Below are positions 1 to 11,026 of a stretch of 64,000 nt of DNA, in pieces. This DNA is from CAJBLF01 sp041663325 (lineage in GTDB: Bacteria; Patescibacteriota; Gracilibacteria; Absconditabacterales; Absconditicoccaceae), in assembly GCA_041663325.1 (NCBI GenBank), contig JBAZRN010000002.1:10919-74918 (forward strand), read 5' to 3'. The translations under genes and the position numbers were made by a program. Positions within the stretch are counted from its first letter, which is position 1, and the number at the start of each line of letters is the position of its first letter. Under the pieces are notes generated by a model. The model was given only the letters and a program-made list of their open reading frames with translations, was not told the origin of the DNA and made no database searches.

Positions 1-1371
1 AATATCCTTACCCCAGACAAACTACAAGCGCTTACTGGCAATACCAAAGTGCCATTCAATACGCTATGTTCTGCTTATGAAAAAGAAGTACTGGAAATTG
101 CAAAAGAAAAAATTGCTGACAAGGAATTGACAGATTTCAGCGAAACTAAAGTGAAGATGGGAGTATTCAATGTCATCAAATATTTTCTCCGCCATCGCAC
201 GCTTGATACAGGAACAAGGATTGACGATAGAGATCAAAAAGATATCAGACCAATCTATTGCGAAGTAGCGACATTACTGAGAGTGCATGGAAGCTGATTA
301 TTCCGAAGAGGCGATACGCAGGTATTGACTACCGTTACTTTATGAGGACCAAAAGAATATCTGATTCTCGACGACATGGAAAATCATAACGTACATCAGA
401 ATTATTTCCATCACTACAATTTTCCTCCATTTTCTGTGGGAGAAGCAAAAGGCATGAGAGGAACAGGAAGAAGAGAAATAGGACACGGAAGATTAGCAGA
501 AAAAGCATTAGAAAAAATGATACCGTCATTCACTGAATTTCCTTATACAATCAGACTTGTTTCTGAATGTTTGGGATCAGGCGGATCTACTTCCATGGGA
601 TCTGTTTGCGGATCAACATTAGCGCTTATGGATGCAGGAGTACAGATCAAGAAACCAGTTGCAGGTATCGCAATGGGACTTATGACTGACCATGACGACG
701 AGGGAAATATTTCTAAATATATTATTCTCAATGATCTCATGGGGACAGAAGATTTTACTGGAGATATGGATTTCAAAGTCGCAGGTACCAGAGATGGGGT
801 AACTGCTATCCAGTTAGACACCAAACTCAAAGGAATAACTATGAATATTGTGCATGAAACAATTGATAGGGCTTTCGAAGGATATAATGAGATTATGGAT
901 GTTATGCTGCAAACTATCGCTAAACCAAATCCTGCCCTTAGAGAATATGCGCCTAAGATTCAAATCATCCATATCAAACCTGACAAAGTAAGAGAAGTCA
1001 TCGGAAAAGGTGGCGATGTTATAAATAATATTATTGATACTAATGATGGAGTAAAAATTGATTTTGAAGATGATGGCACCTGTTATATTGGGCATAGAGA
1101 TCAAGCAGTCATCGATAAGGTAATCGCTATTATATTGGAAATCGCTTCTGATCTCGAAGTAGGGCAAGAATTTGACGCGAAGATCAAGAGAATAGAGGAT
1201 TATGGTCTGTTTGTAGAGCTTCCCAAGAAGAAAATGGGACTCTGTCATATTTCCAATCTCGGAGAAAGATATACAACACCGCTTACCGCGCATTTCAAGC
1301 TTGGTCAAGTCATTAAAGTGAAGATCAAAGGTATAGATCCAGATGGGAAAGTAGCGGTAACTAAAATTTAA
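1..1371 (+). CDS. pnp: Polyribonucleotide nucleotidyltransferase (PNPase), 5' truncated by the window edge
   Basis: PNPase degrades RNA 3' to 5' by phosphorolysis as a trimer. The visible 456 residues hold the end of the linker, the second RNase PH core (LFRRGDTQV, then the GxGR-like RGTGRREIGHG region), a KH domain (VREVIGKGGDVINNI, about 985-1030) and a C-terminal S1 domain ending in TAA. Two TGA codons (295 and near 340) fall at conserved glycines, in HGSG-LFRRG and TLGGP, so the short standard-code pieces are one gene. The start lies upstream of the window. Confidence 0.96.
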
Positions 1372-1472
1372 CTAATAGTGAAAAACTAACAACTAACAGT
1401 GTTGGTATCTTTTTATTAATAAATCATTCCTTCGTTTTTCATTTTTCACTTTTAACTTTTCACTAATAAAAA

Positions 1473-2021
1473 ATGAAATTCCTCAAAAACTTATGAATTC
1501 TTGTTATTGCTTTAATTGTTTTAGCTCTTGTCAATCGATGGTATCTCGGTGGTTTTACTAAGTTAGAAGTCAAACAGCAGAATATGGGCACATACACGAT
1601 AGCATATACATCATTCACAGGTGAGTACAGTAAAGTCGGACCATCAATGACTATGGTTTATGACATTCTTTCTGGCGCAGGAATTGTCTCTGCGACAGGG
1701 GTCGGTATCTATTACGATGATCCAGCAGTTGTTTCGTGAATTGATCTCAGAAGCGACGTAGGAGCAGTTATAGATTCCAAAGATGCAAATAAATTAGCTA
1801 ACAATACAGGCGTCAAAGTCACTACACTTCCTGCATGAATCAAGATGGTTGTTGAGTTTCCACTCAAGAATAGTCTGTCCTATATGATAGGACCCATGAA
1901 AGTCTATCCCGTGATAGCAAAATATATGAAAGACAAAGGATATAATAATGAAGTTCCTATGGTAGAATTGTATGACATGATGGCTAAAAAAATCTACTAT
2001 ATAGCTAACATCACTAAGTAA
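1473..2021 (+). CDS. Membrane-anchored GyrI-like (effector-binding fold) protein
   Basis: 182 residues when TGA is Gly (three TGA codons). An N-terminal hydrophobic stretch (residues 8-21) looks like a signal anchor. The rest resembles the GyrI/AraC effector-binding fold: a GEYSKVGPSM segment, then GIYYDDP and an LRSDVGAVI strand. The fold binds small hydrophobic ligands in other bacteria; the ligand here is unknown. It follows pnp by about 100 bp and is closed by a clear terminator. The family call is by motif only. Confidence 0.6.
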
Positions 2022-2048
2022 ACCATATTTTTACGATTTGTACAGTCA

Positions 2049-2085
2049 AAAGACGCTCAAAATGCGTCTTTTTTCTGTTTTTTTT
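2049..2085 (+). terminator. Rho-independent terminator after the GyrI-like gene
   Basis: AAGACGC and GCGTCTT form a 7-bp stem around a 7-nt loop, followed by a T-rich tail. It ends the pnp-side transcript. Confidence 0.8.
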
Positions 2086-2113
2086 TGCAAAAAAGCAGAG
2101 GAGCGGATATACT
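2085..2113 (+). promoter_or_regulatory. Putative promoter for the 2154 gene
   Basis: TTGCAA at 2085-2090 and TATACT at 2108-2113 with a 17-nt spacer, directly after the terminator and about 40 bp before the next ATG. Confidence 0.45.
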
Positions 2114-2153
2114 TATATAAGCCTAAAGCTATATTTAATCCTTATTTTTTACT

Positions 2154-2951
2154 ATGAAACACTTGGATCAAAACAAATGTATGCCACTCCTACAGCATCG
2201 TTCTGATAAACAGGTCAATAAACAGAATGAAATTGCTGATATTCTTAAAAAACAAGCAGAAGTGAAAGAAGATGATATCGCTGCATTTACAAGATTAGCT
2301 AGGTATTTTTATAATCTCAACAATAATAAAGATAGAGCATCAGAAGCAGATGGAGAAATAAAAAAAAATATGGATCCAGAAGTTCTCTACACCTTAATCA
2401 AATACGACAATAAAGATACGCTTGTTACCTTGTGAACAGGAGATTTTGATGATGAAATGTTTATGAGAAGAGATATACCAGAATTTAAATGATTTTCTCA
2501 TAGTCCATTACCTTTATTTGTAGTAGGAAGAGGAGCAGATGAAGAATATAAACAATCTTATCCCAAAAAATTTCTCAATAGGTACGCGGCGATCATCTCT
2601 CCCAAATGATGAGAAATTATATTCTCTACATGAGGCCCAGAACGACAAGAAAAAACTATTGATTATGGGAAAATACACATCATGCATTATAATGATGCGG
2701 TTGATACCCTTCAAAACGCGCTACTAAATAAAATGTTTAAAAGCGCAGACAACAAAGAAAAAGCAGTCGAAGAAATAATCACTCTTCAATGACTTTCTCA
2801 AGAAGAATTTGATAAACGAGCCAGGAGAAAACAAGACCATTATACGGATATACAAAAAATAATTTTTTGAATGCTCGAAGATATGAGTGATAAAGAAAAT
2901 ACTATGTATGCTGTCCTAAAATTATTCAATGTGCAAAAAATTAATTCGTAA
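2154..2951 (+). CDS. Hypothetical protein (265 aa)
   Basis: A single frame of 265 residues if TGA is Gly; it holds seven TGA codons, including one GG pair in SPKGGEIIF and one in STGGPE. It is hydrophilic and charged, with no signal peptide or membrane segment and no family I recognise. It is the first gene after a terminator and promoter and lies 26 bp before the ribose-1,5-bisphosphate isomerase gene, so it may be the first gene of the AMP-salvage transcript. Function unknown. Confidence 0.7.
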
Positions 2952-2977
2952 TATTTTAATTCGTTAATCATAGTGAA

Positions 2978-3916
2978 ATGAATCTTACATCCATTAAGAC
3001 GGTTGCTGATAATATCAAAACCATCAAGATACAATGAGCAACTAATATCGCTAAAGCTGGTATCGATATTCTAGCAAAAGAGATTAAGCGTCAAACATTC
3101 AAGTCTATCAAAGAGTTTGATACGTTTTTGAAACAAGCGATGGTGATTCTTAAGCAGGCAAGAGCTACAGAGCCGATGCTGTTCAATGGTCTTAAATATT
3201 GTTTGACAAGCTATAAAACTTTGTTCGCAAAAAAAGCAGATCTTAAAACGATAACGACTAAGTTGTTTCAAACATGTAAAACGTATTTAGGTGACATTGA
3301 AAGAGAAAAGGCTTTGAGACCGCTTATAGGAGCGAAGTTGATTAAGAAAAACATGAACATCATGACGCACTGCCATTCGTGATCAGTTATTAAATTACTT
3401 ATAACCGCCCATAAACAAGGCAAAAATATACACGTTTACAATACGGAAACCAGACCATTATATCAGTGAAGAACGACATCACAGGATCTGCTCAAAGCAG
3501 GAATTCCGGACACCATGATTACCGATGACGCAGCGCCATTCTTTGTTGATAATCTCTATGAATCTCATATACACATTGATATGGTGATCATCGGTTCTGA
3601 TGCCATTAAATTAGATGGAAGCGTATATAATAAAGTCGGAAGTTTTGCTATAGCATTATCTGCTTGGCACTCCAAAATTCCCGTCTATGTGGTAGGAAGT
3701 TTGACTAAAATAGATACGGAAAGTACCATAAAAATAGAACAAAGATCTGGCAAGGAACTCCGACCAGATGCTCCGAAATGACTTGAAATACTCAATTACG
3801 CATTTGACATGGTCCCTGCGAAATTCATTACATGAATCATCACCGAATATGGCATCATCAAACCAAAAGATATCAAAAAATATGTGAAGAAGTATTATTC
3901 GTGGATGATGAAATAG
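2978..3916 (+). CDS. Ribose-1,5-bisphosphate isomerase (eIF-2B alpha/beta/delta family)
   Basis: 312 residues. It converts ribose 1,5-bisphosphate to ribulose 1,5-bisphosphate, the RuBisCO substrate, in the archaeal-type AMP pathway. Family signs are THCHSGSV near the middle (usual TYCNSGS/THCNAG region), ETRPLYQG, GIPDTMITDDAA and the IIGSDAIKLDGSVYNKVGSF block that carries the catalytic Asp. The family also includes methylthioribose-1-phosphate isomerases and eIF-2B subunits, but the adjacent RuBisCO and AMP phosphorylase point to the R15P isomerase. Several TGA glycines lie in the frame. Confidence 0.9.
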
Positions 3917-3923
3917 AATCGTC

Positions 3924-3952
3924 ATTCCGGCGTTACGGTTTGCAGCCGGAAT
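3924..3952. repeat. REP-like palindrome
   Basis: ATTCCGGC at 3924-3931 pairs with GCCGGAAT at 3945-3952 around a 13-nt loop, just after the isomerase stop codon. There is no T-tract, so it is more like a dispersed palindrome than a terminator. Confidence 0.5.
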
Positions 3953-3990
3953 CCAAATTTAGACAACATTTTACTCTTTTAATTACAAAG

Positions 3991-4578
3991 ATGCCCACAA
4001 AAACAGAAACAAATGACATGTTACTTTGAGAGATTGAGGAATTTGGAGAAAAAAAATCAATTCCAAAATTTTTGGAAGGAGCTCATATAATAGGGCAAGC
4101 AATAAGCACAGTCTTTAAATTAAAATCAAGAAAGTCAAAACATCTAGAAAATTTTTATCAAGATTTTAAAAATAAGTTTGAGGAAATACAACCGTTAGCG
4201 GAAAAATTACATGATAGGATGAGCACATTCAAAAACGAAAGAGAGGAAATAGCAAAAAAGATAAATGAAAGTAACGTGCCAGAAGAAGAAAAAGGTCAAT
4301 ATTTGAAAGAAGCTGCATCAGCCTATGACAGTCTGGAAGAATATTTAATTCCTATCCCATGGAGACTGACAAAGATGCAAAATACCATGGAAAACATGAA
4401 AAAATTTGATAAAAATTCAGATTATGATGTCAAGAAAGAGAATCGAGGAGAATTTATGGATGCATATAACGATGTTTATATAGCGCTGGCTAAATATAAG
4501 GAACAAATAGGAATCATTGAAGGTATAAAAATCGCTGTAAATGATGAAATCGATCAAAGCGCGAAACATGGAGTATAA
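3991..4578 (+). CDS. Coiled-coil hypothetical protein inside the AMP-salvage cluster
   Basis: 195 residues with one TGA at residue 13. The sequence is rich in Lys and Glu with long heptad-like stretches (about residues 50-110 and 125-170), suggesting an alpha-helical coiled-coil protein. There is no signal peptide and no family I recognise. It sits between the R15P isomerase and RuBisCO genes on the same strand with short gaps, so it is probably co-transcribed. A structural role is only a guess from position. Confidence 0.75.
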
Positions 4579-4640
4579 AACATTTACATAAAATAATCTT
4601 TTAATCTTCAAAATCTTTTAATCTTTTAATCACATCCACA

Positions 4641-6101
4641 ATGGACATCAAAGAACTTCTTACCACACTCAATCCACATCAATTGGCATATGTAAACCTA
4701 GACTTGCCAAATCCTCAGAACGGCGAATATATGCTCGCTGTCTTTCATCTTGTTCCATGAGGAAAGTTGAATATTTTACAAGCTGCTTGTGAAGTGTCAG
4801 CAGAATCCAGTACCGGAACCAACTTTGCGGTGCAGACAGAAACTCCTTTTTCTCGTGAGATGAATTCATTGGTGTACAAAATAGATCTGGAGAAGAACCT
4901 CGTTTGGATAGCCTATCCGCGAAGATTATTTGATCGCGGAGGAAATGTCCAGAATATTCTGACGTATATCGTAGGGAATGTGCTCTGAATGAAACAGGTC
5001 AGCGCATTGAAATTGCTTGATGTGCGATTTCCAGAAACGATGCTAGAACAATATGATGGACCAAGTTATACCTTAGACGATATGAGAAAATATTTAAACG
5101 TGTATGACAGACCGATTTTGTGAACGATTGTAAAGCCCAAGATGGGACTGACTTCTGCGGAATATGCCGAAGTGGCATACGATTTCCGGGTAGGAGGTGG
5201 CGATTTCGTCAAAAACGACGAACCGCAAGCAAATCAGGATTTCTGTCCGTATGATAAGATGGTGAAATATGTCAAAGAAGCTATGGAAAAAGCCGTCAAA
5301 GAGACAGGACATAAAAAAGTCCATTCCTTCAATGTCTCAGCAGCTGATTATGACACGATGATCGCGAGATGTGAAATGATCAGAAATTCATGAATGGAAA
5401 AAGGAAGTTACGCTTTTCTTATAGATTGAACAACCGCAGGACGGATGGCAGTACAGACCTTGAGAAGAAAATATCCTGATGTCTTCATTCACTTTCATAG
5501 AGCAGGACACGGTGCATTCACCAGACCGGAAAATCCTATCGGATTCACGGTATTGATACTTTCAAAATTTGCTAGACTTGCAGGTGCTTCATGAATCCAC
5601 ACCGGAACCGCCGGAGTAGGAAAAATGGCGGGTACGCCGGAAGAAGATGTCACTGCAGCACACAATATCCTTCAATTAGTCGCTGATGGACATTTCTTTC
5701 ATCAATCACGAGGTCAGATTCCAGAAAAAGACGCAGACTTCGTCCAGGATGTCCAGCAAGATATAGCTCATCACGCAGTTTTGCAGGATGATAGTCGAAG
5801 AACTATCAAAAAATGCTGCCCTATTATTTCATGATGATTGAACCCGACATTACTCAAACCGTTTATCGACGTGATGGGCAATGTAGACTTCATTACGACT
5901 ATGTGAGCTGGCTGTCATGCGCACCCGGGTGGAACACAAAAAGGAGCGACCGCTTTGGTTCAGGCTTGCGAGGCGTATCAGAAAGGAATAGATATCCATG
6001 AATATGCCAAGGATCACGTGGAATTAGCTCAGGCAATTGAGTTTTTTGAAAAGAAAGAAAATAAAGAAGTAAGACACTCTGAAAGAGCTGAAAGCAATTA
6101 G
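4641..6101 (+). CDS. rbcL: Ribulose-1,5-bisphosphate carboxylase, form II/III
   Basis: 486 residues. It carboxylates ribulose 1,5-bisphosphate to two 3-phosphoglycerates. Active-site parts are present: GTIVKPKMGL with the catalytic lysines, the carbamylated Lys in GGGDFVKNDE (about K191, followed by Asp-Glu metal ligands), HFHRAGHGAFTR, IHTGT, loop 6 GKMAG (about K328) and the phosphate-binding GG and MGAGCHAHPGG segments. The overall pattern fits the form II/III enzymes of CPR bacteria used in nucleotide salvage, not a Calvin cycle; no phosphoribulokinase is seen. At least ten TGA glycines occur in the frame. The C-terminal tail (about 12 residues) looks repeat-derived. Confidence 0.95.
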
Positions 6102-6179
6102 TCGATAGTCGATAGTCTTTAGCCGATAGTTATTCAATCTTTTAATCTTAATAATCTTTTAATCTTTTAATAATAATAT

Positions 6180-7703
6180 ATGTCTAAGAAAACAAAGGTA
6201 AAAAAAGCTATGTTTACCGCAAGAACCAAGATTATCGATATCCATGAATGAGAAGATTTAGTGGTATTGATCAATGAACAAGATGCTTGGGAACATGGAA
6301 TTACGAGCATGGACAAAGTGTCACTCATCTATGATGACAAGGAATTTGTCTTTGATGTAAACTTATCCTCTCATTTTGTGCAGCGTGGAGAAGTAGGGAT
6401 ATTCGAAGACGTGAGAGAAAAATATGAGATGAAAGGCGGACAACTCGTTACCGTAGCATTTACTAAGAATACTTCAGAATCATTGGAAGCGCTCAAAAAA
6501 TGATTGACCGGCAAGAGACTAAATCAGAAAGAAATATTCGCAATTATGAAAGATATTTCAAATAATAGATTTACTGACATCTTGACGACGTACTTTTCTG
6601 CGATGGGGTTCTTTTTCCCTTCCAAAGATGAGGATCTGTATCGGATGGCAAAAGCAATGGCGGAAACAGGTGAGATGCTTCATTTTCCAGGAGTAGTCGC
6701 TGATAAGCATTGTATGTGATGAGTACCAGGAAACGAAACAACAATGATCATGATACCATTGCTTACGTCATTGTGAATCAAAATGCCAAAGACATTTTCC
6801 AAGGCTATTACGACTCCAGCGGCTACCGGTGAATGTGTAAGCGTGCTTATGAATATTTCATTCAGCAAAAAAGAAATTGAAGCATTAGTCAAAAAAAATA
6901 ATTGTTGCTTAGTTCGGGGAGGTGGATTGGATCTAGCACCAGCAGATGAAAAACTCATCAAAGTCGCATATCCGTTATCCATGCAATCCTATTCAAGAAC
7001 TATCGTCAGTATCATGGCCAAGAGATATGCAATGGGAATAAATCATTCACTGATCGACATCCCCGTATGACCTACAGCAAAAGTACCAGATATGAAGACG
7101 GCAAAATTACTCAAGAAAAAATATGAATATGTCGGCAAAAAACTTGGTATGAAAGTGCATGTAGAGATCACTTCAGCATTACAGCCAATTTGAGCAGGTG
7201 TAGGAGCAGTGATGCAGGTAAGAGAGGTATTAAGAGTACTTCAGCAACATGAAAAAAGGCCGATGGATCTTGAAAAAAAAGCAGTCTATCTCGCATCTAA
7301 GATTATTGAACTTGTCGGGATGGCAAAAGGGCAAGATGCAGAAAAACTTGCTTACGGACAGCTTATCAGCGGCAAAGCATGGGCTATGATGCAAAAAATA
7401 ATTTCAGCGCAGCATGGTAATCCCAAGGTGCATTCAGAAAAATTAGCGTTAGCAAAAATCCAAAAAGACGTCCACGCAGAAAAATCAGGAAAAGTGAAAT
7501 ATATTGATATGAAGGTGGTAAACGTAGCTGCGAGAACACTCGGTTCTCCATTGGATTTACAAGCGTGATTATATTTACATAAAAAACTTGGCGATAAAGT
7601 CAAAAAAGGTGAAATGATTTACACCATGTACGCCAATGATGAAAGCAAAATCAGATTAGCGAAAGAGTTTTTAGATGAGAAAAAGATGTATGAAATCGCT
7701 TAA
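6180..7703 (+). CDS. deoA: AMP phosphorylase (thymidine phosphorylase family)
   Basis: 507 residues. It cleaves AMP and other NMPs with phosphate to the base and ribose 1,5-bisphosphate, the first step of the pathway finished by the two upstream enzymes. Visible parts are an N-terminal double-psi-barrel-like domain (about 1-85) seen in archaeal AMP phosphorylases, the glycosyl transferase core with VADKHCMGGVPGNET and ATGECVSVLMN, and the C-terminal pyrimidine phosphorylase domain ending GLYLHKKLGDKVKKGEM. This length fits the archaeal/CPR type, not bacterial DeoA of about 440. The preceding spacer is a run of aatctttt repeats with no Shine-Dalgarno motif. Confidence 0.93.
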
Positions 7704-7810
7704 TTCAGAATTTAGAATTCAGAATTCAGAAGTAGAAATAATTTAGAAACTCTAAATTTAGAAACTCTAAATTAAAAATTCAAAATTGATTTTTATATAG
7801 TAATAAGGTC

Positions 7811-8815
7811 ATGACAGGTATAATTGCAACTCTAGGACCAAAAACTTCCAACAAAGAAATGATCACCGATCTTCATCAGGCAGGTGTAGATATTTTCAGA
7901 TTAAACTTTGCTCATGAGACGATTCAGTCATGAATGAAAGCAGTGAACATAATTCGTAATATAGAAAAAAAATTATGACAAAAAATACGCATATTGATGG
8001 ACGTAGAATGACCAGGCATAAGAACTGGCGTTCTGATTGAATCTATTTCTTATGTTGCTGGCGAACAATTTAAAATTTTTACCACGCAAAATATATCAGA
8101 AAAAAAATCTCTATTTTGTGATTATCCTTCCTTGCCGGATGATGTAAAAATCGGCAGTATCGTAAAAATCGACGCAGGACTTTTTCAAGTCCAAGTGCTG
8201 GGGAAATGAACAGATTTTATCTCGGTTCAGGCATTGAATGATTTTGTCGTCGGTTCCAGAAGACATATTAATCTGCCCGGTATTCACGTAAAGTTGCCAA
8301 GCTTCACGGACAAAGACAAACAAGACGTTCTGTTTGCTATTCAGGAGAAGTTGGATTATGTAGCATTAAGTTTCGTAAGATCGGCTGCCGATATGCGCGA
8401 ACTGAGAGCTTTCCTGGATCTTCATGGAGGAAAGAAAATTCAGACTGTCGCCAAGATAGAAAATGAAGAAGGATTGAAAAACATTTCTGCCATCGCCAAA
8501 GAAAGTGATATTATTATGGTGGCGAGAGGAGATTTAGGCACAGAGCTGCCAGTGGAAAATATTCCCATCTATCAAATGGATATTATCAACGCCACAAAAC
8601 AGCAAAATAAAAAAGTAATCGTGGCGACAGAAATGCTTGAATCTATGCTGCACAGCGCTACGCCTAAGAGAGCCGATATAAGCGATATCTTTTATGCAGT
8701 GATAGAAGGAGCTGATTATGTAATGTTATCAGGAGAAACCGCAGTTGGCGAGTATCCAGTGGAATGTGTTAAAGTAATGAATAAGGTGATCTTAGCGGCT
8801 GAAAAGTATAAATAA
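7811..8815 (+). CDS. pyk: Pyruvate kinase lacking the C-terminal regulatory domain
   Basis: 334 residues. It transfers phosphate from phosphoenolpyruvate to ADP. Core motifs are IIATLGPKTSN, LNFAH, MDVEGPGIRTG, VARGDLGTELP, ATEMLESM, KRADISDI and GADYVMLSGETAVGEYP. The protein stops straight after the TIM barrel; the usual 120-150 residue PK C-terminal domain is absent, although the ORF ends cleanly with TAA. It lies downstream of the AMP-salvage genes, whose product 3-phosphoglycerate feeds PEP formation. TGA supplies glycine in MDVEGPG, among other places. Confidence 0.92.
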
Positions 8816-8840
8816 TATATTTAAATTTCCTGAAATAGGC

Positions 8841-9710
8841 ATGAAGAAACAAAAGTTAGATCATCACGAAAGTGCTATCAATAAAATAGATAAAATATCT
8901 CCACCACAGGCGAATGATCTTTTTGGGGTATTTGAAGGTTTAGATAAACAAAAAATTACGGCATATGTTATTAAACAAGTATTGAAGAATAAAGTTCCTA
9001 TGTTAACGTTCTGAAAACAAGGGAAAATCTATAAAATAGCATTACCATACGATTGATGAGAAAAATATTTTCTTGTAGCAAAAAAGAAAAAAGATGTTAC
9101 TGATGAATCCTATGATTTAAGATCAGAATTTCGTTTGCATCAATATGTATATGAATCAGTTGATCATCCTCAGATAAAAATTCCTGAATTATTCGGCTAT
9201 CAAGAATTACCAAATGGTGAACAATTTATCGTGATGGAATTTGTGCCGGGACAAACGCTCTATACGTTGTTACTCAATAAGGTTATTGAAAAAACTCATC
9301 CAGAACGAGCACCGGCTCAAAATGACAAAGAAGCAGATATCAATATTGTAAAAATTTTTGGTGTAGAATCAGCTAAAAATATGCTTTCAAAAATAGAAGT
9401 GACACCGTATATTTATAGTAAGGTAAAACGAATGAAGCTATTCACTTAAGAACAAGCAAAAGATATCAAAAAAAATATCACGGAATTTTTGTCAGCGATG
9501 CATGAAGAATGAGTGTATCATAGGGATTTGTGAGGTAGTTTGAGAAACATCATGTTCTGTCCCGATGGGAAGATTTATATTATAGATTTTTGAAAAGCAG
9601 TAAAAAACCACGATATAAAAGATGAAAAAGAGATATATGGTGAAAATCAGTATTTTACTGACGAAGAAATATTGGATATCATAGATGCATATACTGAATA
9701 TAGATCCTAG
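8841..9710 (+). pseudogene. Protein-kinase-like (RIO/APH type) gene split by an in-frame TAA
   Basis: One frame of 290 codons encodes a small kinase-like protein, but TAA at 9447-9449 splits it. The first part (202 aa) holds an N-lobe-like FGKQGKIYKIALPYDGGEKY, a Lys-containing strand and the hinge-like FIVMEFVPGQTL. The second part continues in the same frame with a catalytic loop HRDLGGSLRN and IIDFGKA, ending at TAG. The DxxxxN and DFG elements are intact. UAA is a true stop in this code, so this is either a recent pseudogene, a split gene or a base error. Confidence 0.75.
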
Positions 9711-9753
9711 ACTTTAGTTATTAGCCCTTAGTCATTAGACTAAAGACTATCGA

Positions 9754-9930
9754 CTAATCACGATACCATTCTCTAAATCTTTCATACTGAATAAGGATAT
9801 GGGCGTACGCTTCTAGTCCGATTTTTTTTATTTTTTCAAAAACATTTGTCCGATAGTCGTTGAGATAGGATCATCAGATGACAAAGTCCACCAGCCGATT
9901 GTTTAATTTTTTTTCTAGTTTTTTGAGCAT
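9754..9930 (-). CDS. Possible small protein (58 aa)
   Basis: A minus-strand ORF of 58 codons, with a TGA-TGA pair read as Gly-Gly (FVIGGSYLNDYR). It is the only plausible ORF in the 500-bp gap between the kinase remnant and the L10 leader. It is charged and rich in aromatic residues, with no family recognised. Start ATG at 9928-9930, stop TAG. Not strongly supported. Confidence 0.35.
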
Positions 9931-10054
9931 TCATTATTACTAGTATAAATAGTAGATTTCGTCTTTAGTATAAAAAAAGTCTTGTAATTATCAAACTAAA
10001 AATAGAAGAGATAAAAATCTCTTGCAATCGTTCCCTATTTTCCTATAAAACTCA

Positions 10055-10120
10055 CATAACTACCCAAGACAGTAGGTTGCTAAACGCATAAAATACCAAT
10101 TCCTACCTAGGTTCACATAC
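10055..10120 (+). promoter_or_regulatory. Ribosomal protein L10 leader
   Basis: ACCCAAGACAGTAGGT followed about 25 nt later by TTCCTACCTAGGTT matches the conserved core of the L10 leader, the kink-turn-containing mRNA element bound by the L10(L12) complex. It lies upstream of rplJ. It probably gives autogenous repression of rplJ-rplL and is followed by a terminator-like hairpin. Confidence 0.75.
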
Positions 10121-10136
10121 AAACGCTGTTTTTTGT

Positions 10137-10166
10137 ATAAGAGCCTCGAAACGAGTCTTTTTTGTT
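10137..10166 (+). terminator. Attenuator-like hairpin between the L10 leader and rplJ
   Basis: CTCG-AAA-CGAG apical stem extended by flanking AAGA/TCTT pairs with one mismatch, then a T-run (10158-10163). It is placed as a leader attenuator about 45 bp before the rplJ ATG. Confidence 0.55.
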
Positions 10167-10210
10167 TTCAAATTTAAAATTGTAAATTTAAAATTTAAAA
10201 TTTATAAAAG

Positions 10211-10870
10211 ATGACAATAACCAAAGAAAAAAAACATCAGCTCTTAGCAAAATATAAGGAAGATCTAAGCGGCGCAACAAGCGCTGTGATTGTACAACAA
10301 TCAGGAATAGCTGTTACTGTTGCCAATAAGATCAGAATGGAACTCAAAACGAGCGATGGAGAGATGAATATTATCAAGAAAAGAATTTTTCTCAGAGCAC
10401 TCAAAGATGCGGGACTCGAAGAAATAAGGGTAGAGACATTAGAATGATCGGTATTCGCATTGTATGCGCATGAAAATGAATTTGGACCGCTCAAAGTAAT
10501 CAATAAATATTTGAAAGCGTTTAAAAAAGAAAATAAAGGATCAGAATTATCGTTTTTGGGAGGATGGTTTGAAAAAAAATGGCAAGGCGGTGACTATGTA
10601 AATGAGCTTGCTAATGTGCCTACCAAAGAAGAATTGTTATCAAAACTTTGTTACTTATTCAACTATCCATTACAATCATTCGCTTGCGTACTTAGTGAAG
10701 TTGCAAAGAAGAATGGTGGGGCAGTAGATGAAGTTAAAGCGGAAGAGACTAAAATAGAAAAAGAAGTGAAGGAAGTTGTTGCAAACGAAAGTAAAGCAAT
10801 CCAAGAAGAGAAGAAAGAAGAAGTCAAAATAGCTGAAACTCCAGTAGAAAATGAAGCTAAGACAGAATAA
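10211..10870 (+). CDS. rplJ: Ribosomal protein L10
   Basis: 219 residues. L10 is the base of the L7/L12 stalk. The N-terminal RNA-binding domain starts MTITKEKKHQLLAKYKEDL and contains SAVIVQQSGIAV, with one TGA Gly in ETLEGSVFALY. The L12-binding helix is followed by an unusually long acidic Glu/Lys tail of about 50 residues. It is first in the stalk operon, followed by rplL after a repeat-filled gap. Regulated by the upstream L10 leader. Confidence 0.92.
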
Positions 10871-10900
10871 TTATTACAATATATTACGCGAATAAAATGA

Positions 10901-10965
10901 GCAAATTACGTGAAGCAAATTACGTGAAGCAAATTACGTGAAGCAAATTACGTGAAGCAAATTAC
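10901..10965. repeat. 14-bp tandem repeat between rplJ and rplL
   Basis: Four complete head-to-tail copies of gcaaattacgtgaa (10901-10956) and a partial fifth copy (10957-10965). This fills the gap between two stalk-protein genes. Confidence 0.9.
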
Positions 10966-11026
10966 AATACATAATTAGTTAGTCCGTTAATCAAATATCT
11001 ATTTTATATTATAATTGTTTCTAGAA

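Noticed and set aside
814..1308. 164-codon minus-strand ORF inside pnp
   Set aside because: Lies fully within the strongly conserved PNPase frame; it is a shadow.
4641..7703. Multiple frameshifts or decay in RuBisCO and AMP phosphorylase
   Set aside because: All breaks are TGA codons in a constant frame at positions that tolerate or require Gly; recoding explains them.
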